A DNA stretch of 39,673 nt from Timaviella obliquedivisa GSE-PSE-MK23-08B (GCA_019358855.1 JAHHII010000022.1:1-39673); one strand, 5' to 3'; shown: positions 16,610 to 25,810, counted from the first letter of the stretch. The notes: generated from the sequence alone by a model not told the origin. Made by a program: numbers and translations.

Positions 16610-17494
16610 ATGAGCAGTCCTTTACTTAGCATTATTATTCCGACTCACAATCGCCCTCAACTAGTACAGCGAGCGGTGCAAAGTGCATTGGAGCAAACTG
16701 CTAAAGAAATTGAAGTTATTGTCGTAGATGATGCTTCAACCGAGCCTGTAATCTTGCCTTCACAGTCTAATCTCAAACTGATTCGCCTTCAGCCAGGGCG
16801 GGGCGGGGCAGGTGCTCGTAATGTTGGTACTGAAGCCGCTCAAGGGCGCTGGGTGACGTATTTAGATGATGACGATCGCTTACTACCACATATGGCAAGT
16901 GTCTCACTACAAGCACTGCTAACAACAACATTTTCACCGCCGATCGCAATCATTTCTGGAATTGAAGTAATCAATACTCAGGGCAAGGTTTTACGAGTCC
17001 GAACACCGCCGTCTGTTCGTCTCAAAGGATGCCATTTTGCGCTGGAAGATTTAGAGCCGCAATATTCTTACAATACAAAGCAAACAATGGTTGTAGAACG
17101 AGCCATCATTCAAAAAATTGGTGGATGGGATGAAACATTTCGATCGCGAGTTCACTCAGAGCTATTTCTGCGTCTCAATTCTGCCTGTTCAATTTTGGGT
17201 CTACCGATCGTCACTTATCAACTGTATTCCCATGATGCTGACAGAGTTTCTCGCAACGGAATTTTGCGCCAAGAGAGTTTTCGGCGATTGATTACTAAAC
17301 ATCAAACAGCGTTTCGTGCCCATCCCAAACGATTTGCAAGTTTCATTCTGGAACATGCTCACTCATCTTATCGAATGGGGCAGAAGCAAGCCGCAATTTC
17401 TAGCTTGCTGTGGGCACTGCGTATTCATCCTCAACAAACGCTAGCTCAATCATTTTCAATCTTGCGCCACTCAGCTTACTCCATGTTCTTATGA
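16610..17494 (+). CDS. Family-2 glycosyltransferase
   Basis: A 294-residue GT-A enzyme: LLSIIIPTHNRPQLVQRAVQ, VIVVDDAST, GAGARNVGTEAAQGRWVTYL and the metal-binding DDDD run. The downstream GGWDETFRSRVHSELFLRL block replaces the more usual GxFDE…ED pattern. It lacks membrane segments and should be cytoplasmic or peripheral. It lies 40 bases after the ABC ATPase and only 3 bases before the next glycosyltransferase. Specificity cannot be read from the sequence. Confidence 0.86.
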   Translation: MSSPLLSIIIPTHNRPQLVQRAVQSALEQTAKEIEVIVVDDASTEPVILPSQSNLKLIRLQPGRGGAGARNVGTEAAQGRWVTYLDDDDRLLPHMASVSLQALLTTTFSPPIAIISGIEVINTQGKVLRVRTPPSVRLKGCHFALEDLEPQYSYNTKQTMVVERAIIQKIGGWDETFRSRVHSELFLRLNSACSILGLPIVTYQLYSHDADRVSRNGILRQESFRRLITKHQTAFRAHPKRFASFILEHAHSSYRMGQKQAAISSLLWALRIHPQQTLAQSFSILRHSAYSMFL

Positions 17495-17497
17495 CTT

Positions 17498-18415
17498 ATG
17501 AATCCACAATCCCCAGTTTTTTCGATCGTCATTCCAACCTATAATCGCCCAGAGCGGTTAACAACGTGTCTGCAATCAATCGCGCAGCTTAATTATCCCT
17601 GCGATCGCTTTGAAGTGATTGTTGTTGATGACGGCAGCGAAGCACCGCTATCCTCGACCGTTTCTGAGTTCGAGCCGCAAATTCAGATCACATTAATTCG
17701 ACAGACCAACGCGGGACCTGCATCAGCCCGAAATACAGGAGCAAATCATGCAGCAGGTCGTTTTCTAGTGTTTACGGATGATGATTGTTGTGTAGCGCCA
17801 AACTATTTGGAAGCACTCGAACAGTACTTTACATCTGCTCCCGATCGCCTGGTGGGGGGGCAAACGCTCAATGCGCTCCCTGACAACCTATTTTCAACAG
17901 CGAGTCAGACCCTTATTAACTATCTGTATTGCTACTACAATGCCAAATCAGACGGCGCTTTCTTCTTTGCCTCTAACAATTTTGCAATGCCCACAGAGCA
18001 GTTTCGCTCGCTCGGCGGCTTCAGCACTGCTTTTTCGCTGGCAGCCGGGGAAGACCGGGAATTTTGCGATCGCTGGTTGCACCACGGCTATCAGATGAGC
18101 TATGCACCAGAAGTTAAAATTTACCATGCTCATAAGTTAACATTACGTTCTTTTTGGCGGCAACACTTTAACTATGGGCGGGGTGCTTTTTGCTTCCATC
18201 AAGTTCGGGCAGATCGACTACAAACAGGTATTAAAGTAGAGCCGTTTTCGTTTTATTCAAAACTTTTCAGTTATCCATTTGCTGTTGCACTTCCTGATCA
18301 GGCAGTAAGCTTAGTCATGCTTTTATTTGTCTCACAGGTTGCAAATGTAGCAGGCTTCTTTTGGGAGCGATCGCGCCATTTAGACAAACAGATCCAAGTA
18401 GACGTAATTTCCTAA
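17498..18415 (+). CDS. Family-2 glycosyltransferase
   Basis: A 305-residue GT-A enzyme: VFSIVIPTYNRPERLTTCLQ, VIVVDDGSE, GPASARNTGANHAAGRFLVF then TDDD, and GGFSTAFSLAAGEDREFCDR, where the ED pair is the likely catalytic base region. Hydrophobic residues near 255-285 (AVSLVMLLFVSQVANVAGFF) suggest membrane association at the C-terminus. It follows the previous gene after 3 bases. Confidence 0.87.
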   Translation: MNPQSPVFSIVIPTYNRPERLTTCLQSIAQLNYPCDRFEVIVVDDGSEAPLSSTVSEFEPQIQITLIRQTNAGPASARNTGANHAAGRFLVFTDDDCCVAPNYLEALEQYFTSAPDRLVGGQTLNALPDNLFSTASQTLINYLYCYYNAKSDGAFFFASNNFAMPTEQFRSLGGFSTAFSLAAGEDREFCDRWLHHGYQMSYAPEVKIYHAHKLTLRSFWRQHFNYGRGAFCFHQVRADRLQTGIKVEPFSFYSKLFSYPFAVALPDQAVSLVMLLFVSQVANVAGFFWERSRHLDKQIQVDVIS

Positions 18416-18459
18416 AGTGAAACTGCTTAGCTCCTGAGTCATATACTAATCCTATCCCA

Positions 18460-20163
18460 ATGCTGTACTTCATTATCGTCTGGATTATTCTTCTTCAGCT
18501 TTGTTACGTCATTGGAATTGGAATACTGAATGATCTAAAAGCTACTCAATTTCAACGGCAAGGCGATCGCTTTATTGCTGCTGTTTGGCTAGGCATAACG
18601 GTTTTAGCGTCTGTACTTCTGGCAACTGCGCTCCTTGTTCCATTATCGAGTGAAGTTGGCGGTTTAGTGGCATTCAGTCTTGTTGGCATAGCACTGCGCT
18701 CCGCCGCCGCTCGAAGAGAACTAATAGCATTGAAGTCACAAGTTTCGCCTTCTGCTTTATGGGCAACACTTGCCCTAGCAATTGGCTTGGCAAATCTGAC
18801 ATCCCGCGAAGTCACTTGGCTTGATACAGGTCTTTATCACTACAGTATTATTCAATGGCTGCGGCAGTTTGGAGTAGTTCCTGGCATTGCTTTGTTATTC
18901 AGTAACTTGGGATTTACCTCTTCGTGGTTTGCCTTAACTGCAACTTTTAGCTCTATAGAAGTTGCTGCTCAGGTCAGCGCAGTCATCAATGGATTTGCCT
19001 TATTTATCTCAGTCTTAAGTGCAGCAATTTGTCTGCATCATTTTTTTAAGCAACAAGCTGTGATTAGCGACTGGTTCTTGGCTTTATTTCTAAGTTTTAT
19101 TTTCATGATGATTTTAAGATTAGAGCTTTTACAAAATCTTCTAATCTCTCCATCTCCTGACTTCCCTATTTTATTATTGGTAGGAATTATCACCTGGTCG
19201 CTGCTGATCAGCATTCCCTCTCTCTCTTTTTTTAACTCTTCCTCAACAGTGCCAATTATTCTATCGGCAGGAGCCGTAGCGATCAAGCTCACTGCACTTC
19301 CACTGTTATGGGTTACCTTTTTGCTGCTGTTGGTCAGCAAACCTACCTTTCGTCAAATTGGATATATAGGAACCATCGTTACTCTGCTAATTTTACCTGC
19401 TCTACTTTCTGGAGTTATCACTTCTGGCTGCCCTCTTTACCCTTCATCACTTCTTTGCCTAGATCTGCCCTGGTCAGTTGCTTCTACGAATGTACAAAAA
19501 GTGGTAGAAGGAACCCATCAATGGAGTAATTGGTATGGAGATTCTCCAACAGGAAGCAATTTATGGATCTGGCTGCTTTGGCAATGGTTTGAGGACGATA
19601 AGTTAAATAAAGTGACGGCATTCTTGATTGCTAGCTCTAGCCTTGCTGCCCTTAATATCCTAGGCTACTCTATTAAGCAGCCTCATCATCATCGTCTCAT
19701 TCCTGTACTAGCGATCGGGTTTTCGGGCATCGGTTTTATCATGCTCACTTCTCCACTTTTCAGGTTCAGTATCTCTTACACCCTGGTCATTCCAGTTCTC
19801 TATTTAAGTATCAATGGGCATCGGTTTTTGCAACAGAAAATACTGGCTGCCGATCGCCTGGTTGCCTTCAAACCCCTGTCACGTAAGTTTCAACAAATGA
19901 TTCAGGTAATTCCCTGGTTGCTTGTTAGCTGGCTGATAAGCTCAAGTTTGAAATACGATACTTTTTATTTACTGGTACCACCTCCTTTACAAGAATCTCT
20001 AACAACTAAACAGCAAATTAATGATATTAATTACTTCTCTCCTCGGGAGGACGAATTCTGCTGGTCAACTCCTCTACCGTGCGCCTTCAAAGTAGCGCCA
20101 GATATTAAACTGCGAGACCCTGCACGAGGCATTAGTGGGGGGTTTATTCGGCAGACACATTAA
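18460..20163 (+). CDS. Polytopic membrane protein, LIC_10190-like, possible GT-C-type enzyme
   Basis: A 567-residue protein with roughly a dozen hydrophobic segments and few soluble loops. Two blocks match a family of uncharacterised bacterial membrane proteins (LIC_10190 type): WLDTGLYHYSIIQWLRQFG then VVPGIALLFSNLGFTSSWF, and SGCPLYPSSLLCLDLPWSV. An Asp before a Tyr-His pair in the first outside loop is reminiscent of GT-C glycosyltransferases, which use lipid-phosphate sugars on the periplasmic side, but that assignment is inference. As last gene of the cluster it may modify or transfer the glycan after export. Confidence 0.7.
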   Translation: MLYFIIVWIILLQLCYVIGIGILNDLKATQFQRQGDRFIAAVWLGITVLASVLLATALLVPLSSEVGGLVAFSLVGIALRSAAARRELIALKSQVSPSALWATLALAIGLANLTSREVTWLDTGLYHYSIIQWLRQFGVVPGIALLFSNLGFTSSWFALTATFSSIEVAAQVSAVINGFALFISVLSAAICLHHFFKQQAVISDWFLALFLSFIFMMILRLELLQNLLISPSPDFPILLLVGIITWSLLISIPSLSFFNSSSTVPIILSAGAVAIKLTALPLLWVTFLLLLVSKPTFRQIGYIGTIVTLLILPALLSGVITSGCPLYPSSLLCLDLPWSVASTNVQKVVEGTHQWSNWYGDSPTGSNLWIWLLWQWFEDDKLNKVTAFLIASSSLAALNILGYSIKQPHHHRLIPVLAIGFSGIGFIMLTSPLFRFSISYTLVIPVLYLSINGHRFLQQKILAADRLVAFKPLSRKFQQMIQVIPWLLVSWLISSSLKYDTFYLLVPPPLQESLTTKQQINDINYFSPREDEFCWSTPLPCAFKVAPDIKLRDPARGISGGFIRQTH

Positions 20164-20200
20164 AGCCCCTCGATAGTCGCATTTTAGCAGAACCGAAGAC

Positions 20201-20338
20201 ATGGTTTTGGTGACGATCACCGGAGCTTTAGATAAAGATGAGGGCGATCGAGGGGTTGAGAGCAATTGCCTACCAATCAAGCATTTTGGAGATGAAGTTA
20301 AAGGAATTGCTCAAGAGGGTAAGATTAAGCGACGTTGA
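20201..20338 (+). CDS. Small ORF of unknown origin, probably a gene remnant
   Basis: A 45-codon ORF (MVLVTITGALDKDEGDRGVE … GDEVKGIAQEGKIKRR). The frame is already open from 20177 and is closed upstream by TAG at 20174. The mixed charged composition looks like coding sequence, but no ribosome-binding site precedes the ATG and I recognise no family. It lies between the polysaccharide cluster and the monooxygenase pseudogene, so it is probably part of the same decayed stretch. Confidence 0.25.
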   Translation: MVLVTITGALDKDEGDRGVESNCLPIKHFGDEVKGIAQEGKIKRR

Positions 20339-20345
20339 TCGTTAA

Positions 20346-20650
20346 ACTGAACGCTATTACTTGAACCCAGATGGCAGCATTGCTCAACCGATGCCGATGC
20401 GTCAAATGCTTACCTCTTAGAATTTATTGTACAGTTCCATGCGGCGACATTTTCCCGCTAAGCATTATCATGTTGGCAAACAATTGAACAGTATTCAGCA
20501 GACGAGTGAACAGGTAACAGCAACCTTTACTGATGGCATTCAAATTACGGCAGATTTACTCATTGGCGCAGATGGACCGAACTCAACGGTACGACATCAG
20601 TTTCTACCCGATGCCTACTATCAATAGACTGGATATGTCGCCAGAATAAT
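20346..20650 (+). pseudogene. FAD-dependent monooxygenase fragment with internal stops
   Basis: One frame reads RYYLNPDGSIAQPMPMRQML, a TAG at 20418-20420, NLLYSSMRRHFPAKHYHVGK, then TFTDGIQITADLLIGADGPN and STVRHQFLPDAYY, a TAG at 20625-20627, and TGYVA. This matches the middle of a UbiH/aromatic-hydroxylase-type flavoprotein, where the first stop replaces a Trp (S-W-N-L-L-Y) and the second falls just before the G-Y-V-A-W block. The DG/GADG FAD motif is present, but the N-terminal Rossmann motif and the C-terminal half are absent. It is clearly non-functional. Confidence 0.8.
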
Positions 20651-20810
20651 AAATCTTTTTTTTGCATAGAGGCTTTATCCATTCTTCTGTCATAGGGTTA
20701 GCACTTATCGGCTATGGCTCGATCGCCCTATCTCCTTTCTTTTTCAGAGACGACGAATTAAACGGCATCATTTGCACCGTTTCTTCAGCAGGCTTAGTTA
20801 ACTTCAAAAG

Positions 20811-23800
20811 TTAGTGACGTAGACACAGACTAGCGATCGCTTTTACCAGCTTCTCTGCTTCCACAGGTTTTGTGAGATGGACTTGAAATCCGACCTGAAG
20901 TGCTTTTTGTTGGTCAACTTCTGCTGCATAAGCAGTCAGGGCGATCGCTGGAATCGTGCCGCCTTGGTTAGGTGAGCGCGATCGAATCTGCTGGATTAGC
21001 ATATAGCCGTCCATATCAGCCATGCCCACATCACTCACAATGACATTGGGAATGAATTGATCTAGCGCTTGTAATGCTTCTAAACCAGAGGTAACGGCTG
21101 TTACATTTGCGCCGCTTTGTTCCAGCAAAAATACCTGCAACTCGCGTGCATCTTGCTCATCATCTATTAGCAAAATCTGAATGCTTTCTAAAAGTACTTC
21201 TTCACTTGCCGGGATGGCAATGGGCTCAGATGAGATCGAGGTTGTCTGCTGTAAGATAGGCAACTGCACAATAAAGGTCGCGCCTTGATTCTCCCCCTGG
21301 CTCTCTGCCCAAACCGTGCCTCCGTGCATTTCTACAATTTGGCGCACGATCGCCAACCCCAATCCTAAGCCGCCAAATTTGCGCGTTGTCGAGCCGTCTT
21401 CTTGCCGAAAATACTCAAATACTTGGGCCAGAAAATTAGGAGTAATGCCCTTGCCCGTATCGATCACCCGTATTTGTGCTAAGCGATCGAGTTGTCGCAG
21501 TTCAACGATTACTTGTCCGCCGTTAGGTGTGAATTTAACTGCATTAGTGAGTAAATTCCACACTACTTGCTGTAAACGGGCGGCATCACCAGAAATCAGC
21601 GCGGTTGCTGGGTCTAAATCAATCTTTAGCGCAATACCCTTCGCTTCTACTGCCAAACGCACGGTTTCAAGGGCAGCAGAAATCACAGACGTTAAACTGA
21701 CGGGAGCTGCTGTTAAAGATAGTTTCCCCTGCATAATCCGAGAGATGTCGAGCAAGTCTTCAATCAGCTGCGACTGCAATTTGGCATTACGCTCGATCGT
21801 TTTCAGGGCTTCAGCTTGACGAGAGGGATTAAATGTACGGCTTTGCAGTAGACGTGTCCAGCCCAAAATTGGGTTGAGGGGCGATCGCAGTTCATGGGAC
21901 AGTACCGCTAAGAATTCGTCCTTAATTCGATTAGCCCGTTCGGCTTCTTCACGGGCGGATTTCTCTTGTTGTAAAAGGCGTTTGCGATCAGTGATGTCTC
22001 GCGTCACGCCCGCGACTGCTTCTACTGTGCCGTTTGCATTTAAAAGCGGCACGAAGATATACTCATAGTCATGAGTCCCAAACGCGCTTGTGTAGGGGGT
22101 TTCATCCCTAACGGGTTGGCGTGTCTCAATGACTTGCTGAATCTGATTTTGCAGCTGGGTTGCTAAGTCGGTTGGGTATTCTATGTCAAAAAAGTTTTTG
22201 TCTATCACCTCAGCCGACGTTTTTTGTAAAAGGTTGAGCAACTGCTGATTACTATAGGTAAATCGTCCTGATCGATCGAAGGTGTAAATGAAATCGGGTA
22301 CGGAAGCGGCGATCGCGTCAAACCTTTGCAGTTGTCGTTCGAGTTCGGCGGAGGTTTGACGCAGGGCTGTTTCAGATTGAATTTGGTCAGTAACATTTCT
22401 GAAATAGGCTGTGACTCCATTAGCGGCTGGATAGGTATGGACTTCGTACCAGCGATCGTGATCGGGATAAAACGCAGTTAATGATCCATCCACGCGCTCA
22501 GATGCGGCGCGCCGATAAAGCGGCTCAAACTCGCTACCATTGAGACCTGGATATTCTTCCCACAGGTTCTTTCCAATTAAGTCACTGGGGGAGCGATCGA
22601 GCATTGCTTCAGCGGCTCGATTCACGTAGGTGAATAGCCAGTTTTCATCCAGCGCGAAGAATGCATCTGTAATACTGTCTAGAATATTCTGGCTCTGCTC
22701 TTCGCTCTTTTGCAAGGCAGTCTCGGCTTGTTTTCGATCGGTAATATCCCGAGAAATCGCCACCAGTTGCACAACCCGCCCGGCTGCATCTTGCACAGGC
22801 GTAACGATACTATCCCACCATTTCGGGGTGCCCTTAGCAGTAGGAAGATAGCCTTGAAATTGCCCTGTACCCCCCATTGTGGCGGCAGCGATCGCAGCTT
22901 TTGCATTTTCATAATCCTCGCCTTGCCATTTATCAACCCAGACCGTATTCAAGATCGAAGCTGGATCGTCGATTTCTAGCAGACACAGCCCACCTGCACT
23001 AATGTAGAAGATTCTGCTATCCAACGTTAAAACTTTGATGCAGTCTCTACTGCTCTCCAAAATGCTCTCCTTCAGTTCTTCACTTTCTCGCAATGCCTCT
23101 TCAGATTGTTTGCGATCGGTAATATCAACAGCAGCTCCGTAAATGACCTCTTCTTCTGAGTAAGGCTGGGCATTCCAGAGAAACCAGCGGTAGGAGCCAT
23201 CTTTGTGCCGATAACGGTTTTCAAAGGCAAAGGTTTCGTTGCCAGAGAAGAAATGATTGACTTCCGAGATAGATGGATTAAGGTCATCTGGGTGAACACA
23301 ATCAGTCCAGGGACGCGAGATCATTTCGTCCAACGACCAACCTAGCACTCGTTCAAAAGTCGGGCTGACCCATTGAAAATAGCCGTGGCTGTTTGTAATG
23401 ACTTGTAGATCCGAGCCAACGGCGAGAAAGCGATCGCGCTCCTGTTCAGCTTTTTTGCGATCGGTGATGTTGGTGAATAAAATGGCAAACTGATTACTTC
23501 GCGGTTCACCAATGCAAAAAGCGTTGACATCAAACCAACGGTTCATCGCGATCGACTGTTGCTCAAACCGCACAGATTCTCGCGTCTGCACCACTCTCTC
23601 ATACGTTTTAACCCAATCTGCTTCGAGATTAGGAACCAGTTCTCGTGCTGTTTTGCCTAGTGCTTGCTCCAGTCCTGTCATTGCTTCAAACATTGAATTG
23701 ACTTCGAGGAACCGATAATCAATTGAAGTACCGTTCTGGTCAAACAGGAGTTCGCAGATGCAAAAGCCTTCGTCGATCGACTCGAACAAAGTCCGGTATT

Positions 23801-24218
23801 TTGCTTCCGATTTGCGTAAGGCAAGACTGGAGCGATCGCGCCGTTCTTGTGCTTCTCGTAATGCCTGTTGGACACAGGGGGCTAGCCGTTCTAACCGTTG
23901 CTTCAGAACGTAATCTGTAGCTCCGCATTTCAGAGCTTCGATCGCCAGTTCTTCGCCTAAGCTGGCAGAGATAAAAATAAATGGAGTTTCAGGGCGCAAG
24001 TCACAGGCAACTTCTAGTGCAGCAAGACCCCCAAAACCAGGCATCGCATAAGCCGCCAAAATCAAGTCTAATGTCTCAGTTTCTAACGCTGTCACAAAGT
24101 CAGCACGAGTATCTACCCGCAGCAAATTGTACTCAATACCGCTGTCCATCAATGCGACTTGGATCAGTTCAGTATCCAGCAATTTATCTTCGAGCAGGAG
24201 AAACCGAAACATTGTCAT
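20811..24218 (-). CDS. Large hybrid histidine kinase: receiver, five PAS, HisKA, HATPase, receiver
   Basis: A 1135-residue cytoplasmic hybrid sensor. Order: N-terminal receiver (1-125), five PAS/PAC units (about 135-755, with DITDRK linkers), HisKA with H-box SHELRSPLNPILGW (about 785), HATPase with N-box NLLTNAVKFTPNGG, DTGKGI and GGLGLGLAIV, and a C-terminal receiver (about 1015-1130) with intact Asp in VSDVGMADMDGY. The N-terminal receiver is odd: the phosphorylatable Asp expected in LILADY is Ala56 (codon GCT, 24051-24053), so it probably cannot be phosphorylated. I start at ATG 24218, with AGAGG 7 bases upstream, rather than the GTG at 24221. No transmembrane segment. It sits alone on its strand. 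Confidence 0.9.
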   Translation of the reverse strand: MTMFRFLLLEDKLLDTELIQVALMDSGIEYNLLRVDTRADFVTALETETLDLILAAYAMPGFGGLAALEVACDLRPETPFIFISASLGEELAIEALKCGATDYVLKQRLERLAPCVQQALREAQERRDRSSLALRKSEAKYRTLFESIDEGFCICELLFDQNGTSIDYRFLEVNSMFEAMTGLEQALGKTARELVPNLEADWVKTYERVVQTRESVRFEQQSIAMNRWFDVNAFCIGEPRSNQFAILFTNITDRKKAEQERDRFLAVGSDLQVITNSHGYFQWVSPTFERVLGWSLDEMISRPWTDCVHPDDLNPSISEVNHFFSGNETFAFENRYRHKDGSYRWFLWNAQPYSEEEVIYGAAVDITDRKQSEEALRESEELKESILESSRDCIKVLTLDSRIFYISAGGLCLLEIDDPASILNTVWVDKWQGEDYENAKAAIAAATMGGTGQFQGYLPTAKGTPKWWDSIVTPVQDAAGRVVQLVAISRDITDRKQAETALQKSEEQSQNILDSITDAFFALDENWLFTYVNRAAEAMLDRSPSDLIGKNLWEEYPGLNGSEFEPLYRRAASERVDGSLTAFYPDHDRWYEVHTYPAANGVTAYFRNVTDQIQSETALRQTSAELERQLQRFDAIAASVPDFIYTFDRSGRFTYSNQQLLNLLQKTSAEVIDKNFFDIEYPTDLATQLQNQIQQVIETRQPVRDETPYTSAFGTHDYEYIFVPLLNANGTVEAVAGVTRDITDRKRLLQQEKSAREEAERANRIKDEFLAVLSHELRSPLNPILGWTRLLQSRTFNPSRQAEALKTIERNAKLQSQLIEDLLDISRIMQGKLSLTAAPVSLTSVISAALETVRLAVEAKGIALKIDLDPATALISGDAARLQQVVWNLLTNAVKFTPNGGQVIVELRQLDRLAQIRVIDTGKGITPNFLAQVFEYFRQEDGSTTRKFGGLGLGLAIVRQIVEMHGGTVWAESQGENQGATFIVQLPILQQTTSISSEPIAIPASEEVLLESIQILLIDDEQDARELQVFLLEQSGANVTAVTSGLEALQALDQFIPNVIVSDVGMADMDGYMLIQQIRSRSPNQGGTIPAIALTAYAAEVDQQKALQVGFQVHLTKPVEAEKLVKAIASLCLRH

Positions 24219-24365
24219 CACTGTGCCTCTTGCTAAAGTCTAGCTCTATTAGCAAACCATACTGTCTTGCTTCTGATGACTTATTTCGTCATATTTACTC
24301 CTTTCGATTAAATAATTAATCGCTTGGATTAACTCGGTCGGTTCGAGCAGGTTGCTCACATGTCG

Positions 24366-24597
24366 TTAAAATCCAGCAGTGCTCGCCTGTTGCTGATCAA
24401 ACTCTTTAACACAAGCAGTCATGGCGATCGCGGAAACTTGCTTCCCATCCTGGATCTCAAATTTTTCGCAAAAATCACAAAATTTCTGAAATATACGTTC
24501 CTCGATTTGTTGTCCGGCATGTTAAATGATCCAAATGAACCGTAAGGTTGATGGCGTGATCGGTCAATTTCTTGGCGGGTATAGTCAAGTGAATCAT
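24366..24597 (-). pseudogene. Small gene split by a frameshift, family unknown
   Basis: On the minus strand an ATG at 24597 opens MIHLTIPAKKLTDHAINLTV then HLDHL. After a one-base frame change near 24521-24525 a second open frame continues AGQQIEERIFQKFCDFCEKF, EIQDGKQVSAIAMTACVKEF and DQQQASTAGF to TAA at 24366-24368. The two halves together would make a protein of about 75 residues with coding-like composition. The second half has no start codon of its own at its 5' end. It could also be two chance frames, but the second half looks too protein-like for that. Confidence 0.35.
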
Positions 24598-24647
24598 TAA
24601 ATGGAGCGATTACCGTTGAAATGCACTAAAACTTGTATTTGATTCAC

Positions 24648-25769
24648 ATGGTAGATAATTCTCTAAGCAGCGCACGTCCGCTAGGCGTTTTGGATAACAA
24701 ACCCGTTGCGCGGCGGGATCTTGTTGGTCCGAGCGATCGCACCGATTTTTTTAAGTTCAGCCTCAAACGCAGCAGTAATGTCAACTTCCAACTGTCTAAC
24801 CTGCAAGCAAATGCCGACTTGCTGTTGCTGAATCGCGCTGGTAAGGCGATCGCGCGATCGCGAAAGGGCGGCAAACAGGCAGAGCAAATCACTCGGCAGC
24901 TTCAGTCGGGCACCTACTACGTGCAGGTGTTGGGTCGCGGCAGCAAGAGCACCCGATACAAACTGTCAGGTTCTGCAACTGCTGGCGACGGCGGTGATGG
25001 CGGCGGTGGCGGCGGTGGCAGCAACGGCAACGGCACCCGCAGCAACCCATTTGATTTGGGGACTTTGAATGGTGGCTCTGTCGCGCGATCGCGCGACACG
25101 GCAGGCACTTCGGATGCAGAAAATAAATTCTACAAATTCCGGCTGGGGCAGATCAGCGACCTCAGTATTGCGCTCAGCCAAGTATCTGGCGGCGGCACGA
25201 TGCGCCTCTACAACGACACCAATCGCAACGGGGTACTTGATTTCAACGAATCAACCATTGACAGTGGTGACGGTTCTGTATCCTCAAATCGCCCCATTTC
25301 TGCGGTGTTCCCCTCCACAGAGACCTACTTCTTGCAAGTAGTGCGAGACTTTTCTTCCAGCACGATGCAGTACGACATCACGTTCAACACGACACAGTTT
25401 CCGGGCAACATTCCTACCGATCCGGGTAGCGAACCCACGACTGCATTCAACCTGGGCAGCTTGAGCAAAGGTGGACGCCTAGAAGCGAAAGACTACGTGG
25501 GGAGAGTGGACGAGAATGACCTCTATCGATTCACGCTAAACGAAACGGGGCAGGTCACGTTTGGCAAGGCGGATGTTGCGGGCGACATCAACACAAATGT
25601 CACCATCTATCAGGACAAAAACAACAACAACATCCTGGATTCTAACGAGTCGCTTGGTTCGCTCATCGGGGCAAACGGATCTGTCAACCTGCAAGCTGGA
25701 GCATACTACGTGTTGGCTAATCAGTCCAACGTGAATAACACCGCCTATTCGCTGAGCATTAGCGCGTAG
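24648..25769 (+). CDS. Protein with three PPC (pre-peptidase C-terminal) domains and EF-hand-like loops
   Basis: A 373-residue beta-rich protein with three repeats of the PPC type: DLVGPSDRTDFFKFSL … SGTYYVQVLG, AENKFYKFRLG … TYFLQVVRDF, and DYVGRVDENDLYRFTL … AGAYYVLANQ. A Gly/Asp-rich linker (about residues 112-130) separates the first repeat from the others. Repeats two and three carry DTNRNGVLDFNES and DKNNNNILDSNES, which match the DxNxNGxLDxxE calcium-binding loop. No peptidase domain and no signal peptide are visible. PPC domains usually help secreted proteins fold or bind surfaces, so this may be an extracellular Ca-binding protein exported by another route. I prefer the ATG at 24648 to the TTG at 24633. 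Confidence 0.78.
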   Translation: MVDNSLSSARPLGVLDNKPVARRDLVGPSDRTDFFKFSLKRSSNVNFQLSNLQANADLLLLNRAGKAIARSRKGGKQAEQITRQLQSGTYYVQVLGRGSKSTRYKLSGSATAGDGGDGGGGGGGSNGNGTRSNPFDLGTLNGGSVARSRDTAGTSDAENKFYKFRLGQISDLSIALSQVSGGGTMRLYNDTNRNGVLDFNESTIDSGDGSVSSNRPISAVFPSTETYFLQVVRDFSSSTMQYDITFNTTQFPGNIPTDPGSEPTTAFNLGSLSKGGRLEAKDYVGRVDENDLYRFTLNETGQVTFGKADVAGDINTNVTIYQDKNNNNILDSNESLGSLIGANGSVNLQAGAYYVLANQSNVNNTAYSLSISA

Positions 25770-25810
25770 GTTTCACGGACTGTAAACGCAGCGTTCTCCA
25801 CTACGGCATA

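Noticed and set aside
20651-20814. Open frame ending in FKS before the hybrid kinase gene (LALIGYGSIALSP…)
   Set aside because: About 50 codons with no ATG or ribosome-binding site, overlapping the end of the convergent kinase gene; no family recognised.
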